This document shows positions 33,658-45,479 of a stretch of DNA of 64,000 nt, piece after piece. The stretch's first letter is position 1; every line of letters starts with the position of its first letter. The notes beneath the pieces were generated by a model. It saw only the letters and a list, made by a program, of their open reading frames with translations, was not told where the DNA came from and did not search any database. Location: the NCBI GenBank assembly GCA_016647705.1, contig JAENRU010000488.1, forward strand, positions 499,501 through 563,500, given 5' to 3'. The translations under genes were made by a program, and so were the position numbers. The stretch comes from Eucommia ulmoides (lineage: Eukaryota > Streptophyta > Magnoliopsida > Garryales > Eucommiaceae).

Positions 33658-34572
33658 TGTTGAAACAAATGAATTTTAATTAAATTTTTAGAATAGAAAG
33701 TGTCAAATGTGCAATTTCCTCTAGCCCTTTTATCCTACATTGGTTGGGAGAGGTGAAATTAATGAGGATATCTAGGGGTATGTGAGACACTTGGGGTGTG
33801 CCCCAAGAGGTACCCACATTTTGTGGAGGGGAGAGGAGTTACATCCCTACCGGTTTACCACATACGCGCGCACGCCGCCGCCGTCGTGCCGTGCTGTGCC
33901 GAGTCGAGTCGAGTCGCGCGTGTGATGAGGTGGCACTTATTTACTTTTTAGAAAAAATTTATTTAAAAAATATTTTTTTTAAAACAGTTTAATTAAAAAA
34001 TTAAAAACTTTTTTGAACCGTTAAAATAAAAATAAAAACGTTTTTGAACCGTTAAAATAAAAAAAAAAAAAATTAATTTATTAAAACCGTTTAACGTTTT
34101 AATAAAAACGTTTAAAATAATAATTAAATTATTTAAACGTTTTTTTTTTTTAATTTCGGTTTCAAAAATTCAAATGGTTTAGTTTTTATTTTCTCCTATA
34201 AATAATGCTTTCTTCCTCAGTTTTATAAACACAGAACAGTCTTCATCTTAATCTGAAACAGTAAAAGAAAATTACTTTCAGTCTACGTCTTCATCAGAAA
34301 TAGTTTTATTTCTTTTCAACTTCGATTTCCGAGCAGTCTGTTTGTTTGTTCAAACAGTGAGTGGGTGTTTAGTATTCAGGCCTTCTGTTGGGCAAAGAAG
34401 GTTCTAGACAGAGGTGATTCTAGACTGTTTTATCCTGAGGATGACGGGGCTGTTACACTGGTTGCACGTTCTTGGGTAGAGCCGCAAAATGTCTTAAAGA
34501 GAGCGACCTGATCCGCGACTCATCCCAAGAAATTTTGGTAAACTCGTTCTTTATTTGTTTTCTGCTTCAATA
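33658..34572 (+). repeat. 3' LTR of the copia element
   Basis: 915 bp, matching the 5' LTR along its length. Differences cluster in the CG-rich patch (33865-33920). Confidence 0.88.
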
Positions 34573-35955
34573 AATTCATCTTCCAACTGTTCTTGCAGAT
34601 CAGAGTTCCGGTGAATAATTTCAACCTTCTTCCGGTTCTTCTGGTTGTCATATTCCAACTGTTGTTATGCACTCTCCCTAATTTGGGAGAAGACATTTTA
34701 GAGGGAGACACAAGTGGGTATGATGGTAAATTATATGTTTTACCCTCAATGTTTATATTTTTTTCACCTCACAGCATAAACCTTTTAAATGTAGCATTTT
34801 GATCTTTGAATCTTTAGAATTACTTTTGGATCGAAAGACCAAAGTTTGCAACTTTTGCATAAGATTGGTAGAACATGGACTATGTACTGGTAAATTTGTT
34901 CTTGAAGTTGGGAGGTGGGCCAATTTAATATGGATTAAGAGATTTTAGAAGCAATGTGATAATTTAAATTTTTTGGGTTTAAGTAAAATATTTAACAAAT
35001 AGTGGGGTCCCAAAAGAATTTTTTGGCTTTTGATCACTTGAGTAGAAGTGGAGAGACGAAGTTGTAAAATGGAATCAATACACGGGGTTATGTAATAAAG
35101 TCAAGGGTTATGTTTTAAAATTGTAATTGATCAATTGAACAATGTTTTAATATTGTTATCAATCTTTATTGTTTTCCTATTTGTGAATTTGAGAATTGAT
35201 CTGGTTGTGTAACTCCAAATTAGGTGTTCTGTGTATGGAAATAAATTACATTATCACCTCTCAATTTATGTTTGAATTTTGAATTAATAAATAAGTAATA
35301 TTAATTAAAAGATATGAAAATCAATAAATACTTGAATAAAAAATGTGATATTTGAATAATCAAATGAAATTAATAAGATTAATTGTAAATAAAAAATTCG
35401 ATATAATAATAACTGAAGTCTTGAAAATAAAGAATAAATTAAGAATTATTATAGTGAAATAATGTAATTTAAATTGATATTATAATGTGATCGAAAATAG
35501 ATTTTTTTTATATTTATTTCATATCATGGTACATCACGATGAAATGTAATTTTTTTTTATGTATTTTAATATATTTGGATATATTAATATGGTGTATTTT
35601 CGTGAAATTGTGTTTAAAATACTTGAAGAAGACATGAAAAATAAAAATAATGGAAAAAATGGGAATAAGAAAAATGTATTTTGGAAGGAAAATGGGAACA
35701 AAAAATTATATTATTGTTATAGAGACATATGGGGGTAAAATGGGAACAAGGAAAATGCATTTTGGAGGGAAAAAGCACAAAAAACAAGCCCATTCTTGTT
35801 TCAGACGCGTGAAGCCCAAATCTATTAACCTTGACAGAAACGGTTAGATTTGCAGTTAGGCCCAAGGCCACAGGAGAGGTAAGTGGCGACGTTTGAACCA
35901 CAGGGGGGTAAAGTGCAAATGGACCAAACCACAGGGGGTAAAGTGTAATTAACCC
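34573..35955. other. Right part of TIR element 2
   Basis: Begins with an intron-like end (gttcttgcag near 34602) and about 130 bp of mixed composition containing GEDILEGDTSGYDG in one frame (34686-34727), perhaps a second captured piece. AT-rich sequence then matches element 1, and the right TIR closes it. No gene called. Confidence 0.5.
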
Positions 35956-38900
35956 TATATTTATATTAAATCAAGACGGAGATAAAGAGGACCGTCAGAT
36001 CAGAAACAAACTTATCTACATTTTTAGACCGTTAGATCATTTTAACCATACTATAGAATGAAAAGTTAAAAATTAGGGCTAAGATCTCAGTCGATCCTTT
36101 GTCTGTATCCCTCACACTTTTCAGCTCAGCCGTAAGGTTTCAACAGCATAGAGAAGGAAATTTTGTGCTCCCTCACTCTTGATGACGACAGTGTCTTCTC
36201 CTCACCCTCGACGACGACGGCGATGCCCCTCCCTCAACGACGACGGTGACACTCCTTCCCTCAACGGAAACGACAACGCCCCCCTCCTCGACATCGACGC
36301 CTCCATCTTCAATGACTCGAAAAATGATGGCGTATTTCGTATTTCATATTTCGGCTCTAATTTTTTTTTCTCAGATCAGATCTGAGTAGTTCTCATCTCT
36401 CTCCCTCATCCTCTCATCCACTCCATCTGCTCTCACGTCTGAGTTTCTCTCTCCATCTCTCTTTGTATCTCAATTTTCTTTTCTCTTGCATGTCTCCACC
36501 ACTACTATTGAAATCCTTCTGCCTCTTTACACATAACGATTAGCTACCTACCAAACCATCACAGATCCAGCCCTCTCCACCACCACGTCATTGCCGATCT
36601 AAGCCTTTTGCCCTTATCAAAGATCATCCACCCAATTTCCACAGTAGATCCAATCTGAGATTGATTTGGTTAGATCTAAATTGCATGGATCTATCCAATT
36701 GTAAGTTTCGAATTCATTACCTCTCTCCCTCTTTCTCTCATTTTTGTAATTTCCCTATTTTGATTTTGCAATTGATTTCTACTTTCACTTATTTCTATTC
36801 TTTAAACCATGTGCATGCAATTGGGTTTTAAAATTCAAATAACGTGAATTTGTTGCCTTTTGCATTAGATCTAATGTGAATTTGTTGTTTCAATGCGGCT
36901 TTCCTGAATGGTGGTTGTTTACAGCACGTATTCAGTTTCGTATCCCCTATTCTAGGTACTTAATTTTGTTTATAGTTTTACTTTGATTCTTTAAAAACAG
37001 CCCATTATTGTTTAGTTCGGATCTGCAAATCGCACAATCTTTTCTCCCTTATCTCCTGCAATTTAGGGTTTGGCAACCGTTATTATTTGATATAAGTTTG
37101 AATAGTCCATTATTGTTTGATTTAGTTGTATCGTTTGATTTTCTTCCAGATTCAATTCACTTTCCATCGAACTATTTCTTGGCCACTAACTGACTATCGC
37201 CGAGGTTTCATCCCCCACCACACAGGTTCATTTTTTTTTCCTCTCTCCACTCTTGGTTTAATGTTTTGAGTTTTTGGTTGACTGAAACCCTAGATGCATC
37301 CTCTTTTTCTATTGATGAATTGGTTTATTGTTCCTCAATTGAACTTAACAGGACATCAAGAAATTATGTGTTTAGGACATTTCTACTGCAATTTGTTTCT
37401 CAAATTCAGTGTGTTTTAGAATGCCATTCGTCATTTTTGTTTCCTCTTCATATCCGAGAAACTCATCCTATCTCCCTGTTTAATTTAGCCCTATTTTGTA
37501 GCACACAAATTCCGATAATGGTTGATTAATATGATTTTTGTCTCTTTATTAGATGCAGACATTCTTGAAGTTTTTTTCATGCTAGAGATGTTGTGTGATT
37601 TTGACTCAATTGCATTGAGTTTTGGGGGGCTTATTTATTGATTTGTTGTGCTCCAGTGTTAAGGGCTGACACTACTTTGTTTCTAAGTTTCCATTTTTAG
37701 AATGTGTGTTATTAAATTGAAGACGAAAATAATATTACGAAAATAATATTCTCATTCCTTTCTATATATGAAAAATCATGTCATTACACTTTGCTCAAAT
37801 TTCGATGCTAGCTCATATTTTACTGAGGTGGTCTTCATTTTCATGGTAAAAAAACATTCAAAGAAAGTCCGGTAATCAATTGGCTGAAGTTTTTTTTTCC
37901 TCCCGCATTTCTTCATACAACCATATATTTGGTTGGCCTTGGGAACTACAATTCGAATATGTTGTAGTACAAATACAGTTCTATTGGATTTAGTAGACTA
38001 GAATAGCATTTTCTTATACACCAGGTAAAATATGCATGCCTATATGATGAGATTTCTTTACTAGGAATCATGTTTAACTAGAGTCAACTTTTATAGAAAA
38101 TAGATTCTTACCATGAAGATATTAGTGATAAACAGTCACAAGATATTACATGCAACAGAATCAGCTTTTATGCTTTGCGAAAATTAAATTGAAAGTCCTC
38201 TGTTTACATTCTTGATGATTTCTGTGTTTTTTCATTTTGGCTCGACTTTCTTTGTCCTCCAAAATTAACATGAAATCTATGTTCTTCAGGGAACCAAACT
38301 GTTTGAAGTATTTACTTTTGGGCTCAAATTTAGTGTTTACAAACAGGATTTAGTGAAGTAATAAATACTAATACTCAATTGATGGTGTATTATGTGAATT
38401 ATGTCAATAATGAGGGGAAAAAATCACTGAGAGAAAGAAGTATCTGCAAGATTTGGTACTTGGGGTGCAATAAGGATTGATATAAGATTTGGTACCAGTG
38501 TATATCTTCTTTTTGTCTTTGTCATTTAAGTGGAGCTTAGATGTCATTTTCTTTTTTGTAATGTAAATTCATTAACATAGAGATATATTTTGATGGGTTG
38601 ATTTTTTTTCTTGGCATATTGAAAACTAAAACTAAATGATATACACTATAAATACTGGAATATGTAGGAAAATATATATGAAGTCTGAATAATTTGGTTT
38701 ATTAAGTTGTTTTGTCTCTTCTTTAGCGTCGATTTCCAATTTTCTATTTCGGTCTCATGATTATTGAAGTTTTTTTTCCTATTTGTTTTACATGCAGTAA
38801 TTATTGAAACAAGATTTGGATTGAGGAGGTAGTGTCATTCTCTCTTAGGTAATGCAATTGATTTTTTCTTTTGTTTTTTTAATTATTTTTCTTTTCTTTT

Positions 38901-39980
38901 CTTTTCTTTTTCCCTGTTTTTGGTTTTTTTCAATTCTTTTTATTTTATTTTATTTTATTTTTTATGTTGCGCTCTATTCCAGTATGGAAAGGATGTTAGA
39001 TGTCAATTTTGTTTTTTCTAATGCAAATTCATTGAGAGAGAAATATATTTGGTTGGAATATATAAGTCGAAATAAAGGAATATTGGAATAAATAGATGAA
39101 ATTAAAAAAAAAAAAAAACTTTGGTTTATTAAGCTTTTGTTATCTATTTTATCATTGGGGTTCTATTCTAATTTCATAATTATTGAAGTTTTTTTTTTTT
39201 TTTTTTTTGTTATGCAGGAATTTTTGAAAGAAGATTTGAATTGTGGAAATGCTATCATTCATGTAGTGAGATTGTCATTACAATCAATCAATTTGGTAAG
39301 GTAAAATTAAGATACTAATAGATTTATTTTTTTCAATTTTCAAATGTTTCTTCAAGTAAAGTTGTGTTGTAATTATTGATTTATTTATTTTTCATATTAA
39401 TCCTTTATTTTTTAATATGATATATTATCAATAGTTTAGTTATATTTTTTATTTGCTAGGATGGTTAAGAGACATTTTTTGAATTAAATGGTATCAATGG
39501 GTGATAAAATTTAAAACCCTAAGTTCTCTTTTATTTCCATGTAATTTTTGCCTAAATTTGTTTGCTTTTCATGTAATTACATGATAAACGAAATAGAGTG
39601 ATGTTTGAAGTAGAAAATAGAATCTATTAGAAGTTTTATGTAGGTATATAAAGAGTGTATTTGTAAATAATGTAATCTCTCTTTTTGGAAATCAATAATA
39701 TTGGTGAAATGGTGTTTCTTTTTTCTTTTTTTTTTAAATTATTTATGGTGTAAATTATTTATTACTACCATTCAACGTGTGCTATGTTCCCTTATATTAT
39801 ATCACTACAAGTTTTAATATTAATTGTCAAGTATTATTGATGTTAAATAGCTATAGTATGTTGTGTAAACAACTTACCCATCCAAAAAAATGTTATATAA
39901 ACATAGATAATGTCAACAAAATTAAAAGATATTAATATTTTTTGTTTGTTTTTCATTCGTGTCTTCAGGCACGGGTTATA
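35956..39980 (+). other. Gene-like non-coding stretch, unassigned
   Basis: 36100-36680 resembles a plant 5' leader (CT-rich, with aggtttcaacagca and a GACGAC-rich patch), followed by a donor-like aattg|gtaagt near 36700. Long T-rich intron-like sequence follows, with acceptor-like ends near 38798 (acatgcag) and 39218 (ttatgcag), and a 3'-end-like aatcaataat near 39690. The longest frame near the start (36179-36385) shows no domain. It could be a long non-coding RNA gene, a decayed gene or the cargo of another transposon. No coding potential is supported. Confidence 0.35.
38535..39300 (+). repeat. Imperfect 0.45-kb tandem duplication with acceptor-like sites
   Basis: The block 38541-38860 recurs at 38998-39300 in the same order: agatgtcatttt / agatgtcaattt, aaattcatt, agatatatttt / aaatatattt, ggtttattaag, attattgaagtttttttt, then tgcag followed by aatt-ttgaaa-aagatttg. 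This duplicates an intron end and the first bases of a putative exon. Confidence 0.75.
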
Positions 39981-39984
39981 CGCT

Positions 39985-39985
<1 letters not shown>

Positions 39986-40031
<46 letters not shown>
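39986..40031. repeat. (TA)n microsatellite
   Basis: About 22 TA units. Confidence 0.95.
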
Positions 40032-40033
<2 letters not shown>

Positions 40034-40569
40034 TACTAATTTAACGAAAAGTTCAACAATTTTATCAAAAAAATTAAAATCGTTGCATTAGAGGTTTTTC
40101 CACTTTGCACCTTTAAAGTTTTGGAGAAATGTCATTGTAGTTCCTGTATTTTCAATTTGATCAAATAAAATCCTGAAATATTTAAATTGTATCAAGACAA
40201 TCCAAATTGGGAACTTTGTTAATTTTATGACGAAAATCAACTACGTGTTAGATATGGAATCACACACATACGTGAATTTCATCATAAAAATGACGGAATG
40301 ATTAACTTGACATGATCTAAATACTTTAGAGTTTAATATGTTTAAATTAAAAAAAAACAGTGACAAATTTCTCTGAAAGTTCGAGGATGGTATTGTATAA
40401 AAGTCAATGAAATATTAAATTCAAAATCACTATCGTGACATTGTACTATGAGCGTATAGTCTGCATAAGTAGAATATCATGATTTTAATTACTTTATAGG
40501 ACCATATTATTTATAATACAGATAAAATTATTTAAAATAATTAGTTAATCATATTTTAAAATTTGAAAT
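40032..40569. other. AT-rich spacer
   Basis: No gene. 40470-40569 resembles 43680-43770 (atatcatga-tttaattactt, aactaattatattttaaaattt). Confidence 0.45.
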
Positions 40570-40936
40570 TGTAAACTAATGCGGAATCATTAAAACGGAA
40601 GCATACCTTTTAGATTCAGAAGATCCATTTATAACCCGCTCTTCATTTCTTCTCTCGTCAGAAAGAAAAATATTACTTATTTTTCAATAATATTCACACA
40701 CTCACTAATCAAGACTACTCAAACTTTTTGTAATCTGATAGGATTAGAAACCTCGGAGGTATCAATACCTATTTATAGAGAAAATCCCAAAAAGTGTGTC
40801 CTTTCTAATAGGTGTCTACCGAATGGATATGATCCTTAAGACCAAGTGGTGCATTCATTCACATTATGACTATTCCTAAAACTTGTGGCCATATGGACGC
40901 TCCACGGGTCGATGCCACCAGCTTTATAATCCAACA
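40570..40936 (-). mobile_element. Small solo LTR, copia-like
   Basis: On the minus strand it starts TGTTGGATTATAAAG and ends CATTAGTTTACA (TG...CA), 367 bp, with a ctataaatagg TATA region in the middle (about 40775-40785). Size and TGTTGGAT start are typical of small copia LTRs. No second LTR or internal domain in the neighbourhood. The 5-bp flanks (gaaat / ataat) match only partly, so it is old or the ends are off by a base or two. Confidence 0.6.
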
Positions 40937-42821
40937 ATAATATAAATTGCATAAATTTATTTTTTACAAAAAAAATATTCTATTTTATTTTTTATTTTAT
41001 TAATATATCTCAATCATTTAATTGAAAATATATTTTCATATGTTTGTATTATACATTTAAAAAAGGGGATTTCATTATTTAGTCCTTATAAGATAGTGTA
41101 TTGAGAAAATGATCCTTCAAATGCCTACATTAAATTTTTGGTCCCCGTGATCTTCTTAGAATTTAGTCTCTGGTCATTACCCATTAATTGTGTTATATTT
41201 ACAATTTATGTCATTCTGTTAAAAAATGTAAGTGTTCACTTTTTCAAACCCCACCAAATCATTAAAATCAGCCCACGCGATTAACGGTTGATAGAAAATT
41301 TTAAAAAAAATACACCAAATTAATTTTTAAAAAAATCCTCTTTCCGATGATATGAATTTCAATTTTTTTGGGTAATTTTTTGCTAATTTGTGAATGTTCA
41401 TGTTTTTGAAAAAATTAATAAAAATTTAGATCTATTCACCGTTGATAGAAATAAAAATAAAAAAAAATACATCAAAATAATCTACGAAAAATCATTTTTT
41501 CGACGATATGAATTTCATTTTTTTGGGTAACTTTTTACTGGTTTATGAATGTTCATGTTTTTTTGAAAAATTAATTTACGAAAAATTATTTTTCCAACGA
41601 CATGAACATTTACATTTTATTTTTGTTTTTTTTTTTAATATTTAATACATATTTATACTAATTATATTACTGTGAATGTTCATACTTCCACGAAACACAT
41701 CGAAATATGTAATTTCACCAAAACATCAACAAACTACGGAAGAAATTGATATGAACATGAACATGAACATTTCATTTTTGTTATTTTTTAATATTTATAC
41801 ATATGTATACTAATTGTGTTGTTGTAAATGTTCATACTTTCAACCAAAACACATCGAATACATACTTTCACCAAAACACAACGATATGATCATTCACTAA
41901 AGTACACTGATATGAACATTCACACAAACAAATGAACAATCACAATCAATAAACCAAATTCCACTAAAATCACAACCGCAACACCAAAATCAAACAATGA
42001 ACATTCAATAAAAAAAAAAAAAATCTAACCACATGAATATTCACAAAAAAGAATCCTGAATCAAATCTTCACAAACACAAACCGATCAAACAAGAGGTTC
42101 GTTGTGAAGATTCACATTATCCCAGATCTGAAAAATTTCAGATCTGAGTTTTTGAAAAGATAAACTTGATTCGGCTATATTTGGCAAAGACGAATACGAA
42201 CCAACGACCAACATGAGAAAGAACGATCTTCATATCAACACAAAATCACCACCGCCGTTCGCCACTACCATTCGCTGTTGTTGACGAACTAGTCACACTA
42301 CCGATTTAGCTCCACCCATGTCGTTTCGCCACCAACGTCCACCACTAGCCACTAGAGATCACCGACGGTAGTGGCGTACCAGATCTGGACTTCTCAGATC
42401 TTGAGAGAAAGAGAGGAATAAAGAGAGACGAATTGATAAAGACAACCGTCCGCCATCGATGCCATCTTCAATCGATCACCACCGAATTCGTCCACCACCT
42501 GTTCGTCCACCACAATCGTCCCGCCATTTGCCTATCGCAATCATTCCTGCCGTTCGCCCACAGATTGAGCACCACTACAGCTGACCATATATATCGAGAG
42601 AGAAAGGGAGAAAAAGATAGACGAATAGAGAAGACGACCGTCCGCCATCATCAATCGACCACCACCGTCAATTGATCACCGCCGCAATCATCCATCACAA
42701 TCGTCCCGACCATTCGCCCATCGCAATCGTCATCTTCATGTGCAAGTGCGGTGGGGGTTGGGCGCAATTATTCGGCGGCGGTGGTAGGTGGCCGTTCGAC
42801 TGTGGCATGGAGACTCGAGAG
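40937..42821. other. AT-rich region with short imperfect repeats, then a leader-like block
   Basis: 41275-41600 holds two imperfect copies of a block with acgatatgaatttca and gaatgttcatgttttt. 41690-42000 is rich in gaacattca / catcgaa words. agatctgaaaaatttcagatct (42125-42146) is a palindrome with 10-bp arms. 42230-42810 is less AT-rich with ccaccg words and GA runs, like the interiors of the non-autonomous elements elsewhere in the window. No gene supported. Confidence 0.45.
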
Positions 42822-43382
42822 TAGGGCTGGCAAAATAGGTATTTACACAATGACACGACACGAGACCGACACGAAATTATCAGGTCTAAGTTTTGCTTAT
42901 CAGGTATCGGGTCGTTATCGTGTCAGACCCGATAACTCGATAAGAAATAGTGCAAGTTATCAAGTTGACCTATCCAATAGATTACACGATAAGACACGAT
43001 AAGAATTTCGTGTATTTAGGTTACACGATAACTTGAAATCTAATAGGTTACCTGTTAATTTAATAAATTATTTTTACACCCCAAAATTATCAAATATTAT
43101 AATTTAGTACCTAATATATATATTCATATTTTCCTAACCCTACTCATTTAGTCAACTTAACAAGTTAACAAGTCATTAACATGTAATGGGTTAATGTGTA
43201 ATGAAAACCTTTCAGGTTTTATCGTGTCATGTTTACCTGATAAGTTTTGTGTCATCTTGTGACACAAAAAATTATCGTGTCGTGTCGTGTTGACACGATA
43301 ATTTTCATGTCGTGTTCGTGTTTGGGTCTTATCGTGTTTCGTGTTATCGTGTAATGACCTGTTACCTATTTTGCCAATCCTA
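42822..43382. mobile_element. hAT MITE with 8-bp target duplication
   Basis: 561 bp. The left end tagggctggcaaaataggt and the right end acctattttgccaatccta are inverted repeats with two mismatches. Target duplication ctcgagag (42814-42821) and cttgagag (43383-43390), one mismatch. The interior is full of cgtgtcgtgtc and cacgataa words in inverted order, a group common in plant genomes. No transposase. Confidence 0.88.
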
Positions 43383-43390
43383 CTTGAGAG

Positions 43391-45185
43391 AGAGGTTTGG
43401 GGAGGCGGCTGCAATGATTTTGGAAATCTAGGGTTCAAATAGAGAGGAGATTGGAGAGGCGGCCAATGGGATGAAAATATGATTCTCAATTTAGGGTTTC
43501 ATGTATATATAAGGGGTATATTTGTCCATTTCTTTTTTTCTAATTTGTAAAATAAATTTTTTATAAGAATATTTTTCAAAAGGATTGAAAAATAACTTTT
43601 TTCAAAAAAAGAATTAGTGAGAAAAGAGAAAGTTAAAAAGGATTCAAACAATCAAAAACCCTTTTAAAAAAGGGTAACTCTTATATCATGAATTTAATTA
43701 CTTTGTAATATAGATTAAATTATTAAAATAATTAACTAATTATATTTTAAAATTTATAATTTAATTTACATTAAATTATTTTTATATCTAATTGAAAGAT
43801 TTTACCTAGATTGAATAGGAATGCTCTATGCAATACTTGCTTTTGGTGAGTTTGTTATTTTAAGTTTTTAAAGATAGTTAAATTTCGCCTATTGAAAAAA
43901 AAAATAGATAGTAAAATTTTAATAGGATTTTATTATTTAAATTGATTGAGTCCCTCTTACTTATATTATTATTATTATTATTAATATTATTCTAATTAAT
44001 TATCTAACCAGATCAATGATTTTCTTTTAATTCAAAATATATGTCTATTTTTTTAATAAATATGACATATTAAATTAACCAAAATAATTATATTCTCTCT
44101 TGATTTTTTTCATTGATAAACATTATTAAAATTTCTAATAATGCTAAACAACATTAAACGGGAGCAATTACCTTAAACGAAATTGAAAAAAAAATAAAAA
44201 TAGATAAATAAATAAAATTGTCATTCAAAAACACATTAAAATTTAAAAAAATTAGATATCTCCTCTTGGAACTTAATACTTAAATTTATTTATATTTTTA
44301 TTGTTTATTATATTGAGGAGTGAAAAGAAATGAGAGTGGTCGAAAATTGTAAATTTTTTAATTTTTCTAAATGTATTTTTTTTATTTTTTGAAAAATATT
44401 ATTAAATATGAGATTAAAAGAAACAATACTCTAAATATTTTATGTGTAATGTCATGTTAAATATCTACTGATATAAATTTTATTTTTACTTTTCTAATCC
44501 CGCACGATATGCGAGTCTAAAACGAATAATATTTAAAAAATGGATAATTATTAATTTGTTTTTATAATTTCTATTTTACTAGTAATAGTAAATTACCTCT
44601 ATTAGTGAATATTTAGGGGATAAAAGGAAAATTTGCACTTTTGGTCCTTTAAGTTCGGGATAAATATTTAAGTGGTCTCTGAGATTTTTTAGTTAACGCA
44701 TTTGATCCCTCAACTTATAATTCTACTTCGATCTGGTGAAATTGGGCGGATTATCATTTGTGCAGGGATCTTTTCATCTCTTAAGTACCAAAACTTGTTT
44801 TTCTATTTTCTATTTTTCATTTTGGCGCCATAATCTTCCATTTTACCTGTCATATATCCATATTTTGTTTATTAAATTGCAACTTTTGTGGGATAGAGAG
44901 TGCAAATAATAGACAATGATCAAATTTTGCAATTGTCACAGGATATTGAGTTTAAAAATGACGCATATAGCCTTTGATTGAATTAGTAGTACAAGCGAAG
45001 GATTGCTCGAATGAATGATCTGAAATAGATCGAGCATCAAACCACAAACCCCTTGCGATCGAGGTTTCTGGATTCAGTAAGCGACTGAGAAAACCAGTGG
45101 AGTGATTTACCAAAAGTTTCATGGATTTTGAGATTTCCCTAGTTAGCAGGTCATGTGTTTCGTCCAATTTTCCTAACTCGGTGGA
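43391..45185. other. Intergenic region upstream of the BAP31-like gene
   Basis: Mostly AT-rich. 43680-43800 repeats 40470-40569 plus 40937-41030. 44640-44760 resembles one arm of the foldback at 48970-49430 (tttggtcc, atttgatccct). 44930-45185 has balanced composition and a minus-strand frame of 71 codons (44952-45167) with no recognisable domain. Confidence 0.45.
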
Positions 45186-45479
45186 CCCGATTGAAACTAA
45201 ATTGTAAGTTTAGGGCCAAAAGGGCCAAAAGGAATAGTTATATGAAGACCAACAATAAGAAATTTTTTACTCTATAGTCCCCACACTTCTTTCTCATTTC
45301 TTCTTCCTCCTCCCTCCCTCCCTCTTCTTCTTCCTCTGAACTGTCAAAAATCGAAATCGAAATCGAGATCCAAATCGAAATTCATCTTTCATCGTGATTG
45401 ATTCAATAGCTATAACAATTGACGAACCTGAAATCAAATCGATTGAAGAAGTTCCGAGCTTTGAATCGTAGCTTTCGCG

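Larger units (their letters stand above)
28276..34572 (+). mobile_element. Ty1/copia retrotransposon, two LTRs, broken
   Basis: LTRs of 915 bp at both ends begin TGTTGAAAC and the 5' LTR ends GTTTCAACA. A polypurine tract (aagtggggga) precedes the 3' LTR. Parts in order: gag with a UBN2-type domain and a zinc knuckle (CYNCGKAGHLARNC, about 30020-30060), protease region, integrase (about 30540-31250), reverse transcriptase with YVDDLLIF (about 32150) and RNase H (about 32640-33000). The order protease-integrase-RT-RNase H defines copia. The pol part is broken in a few places, so the copy is not intact. The LTRs look about 95-96% alike by eye, suggesting an age of one to two million years under usual plant rates. 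It sits in the PPR-bearing TIR element and is younger than it. Confidence 0.9.
27165..35955. mobile_element. Long-TIR Mutator-like element 2 with PPR capture and nested copia
   Basis: Left end gggttaattacactttaccc; the right end in reverse complement starts the same way, and the two match over about 125 bp. Family relation to element 1 is clear from the TIRs, from the subterminal left 200 bp, and from the right interior (gggtaaaatgggaac, ttggagggaaaaa near 35735 and 26712). Without the copia insertion (28276-34572) it would be about 2.5 kb. It carries a PPR gene fragment at 27830-28257, so it is a Pack-MULE type element. Flanks are TA-rich, so the target duplication is unclear. Confidence 0.78.

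Noticed and set aside
36179-36385. 68-codon frame with Asp-rich sequence
   Set aside because: Comes from a GACGAC-type repeat; no domain and no support for translation.
39955-39985. cgtgtcttcaggcacgggtt, a Helitron-end-like hairpin motif
   Set aside because: The stem is only 4-5 bp and no matching opposite end or CTRR terminus at the right distance was found.
42433-42675. 80-codon His/Arg/Thr-rich frame
   Set aside because: Composition-driven (cac/cgt words) in a leader-like block; no recognisable family.
44510-44585. cccgcacgatatgcgag with a ctag 55 bp later, resembling a Helitron 3' end
   Set aside because: The hairpin is imperfect and too far from the ctag; no partner end found.
44952-45167. 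71-codon minus-strand frame of balanced composition
   Set aside because: It could be a decayed exon, but I recognise no family and there is no splice or promoter support.
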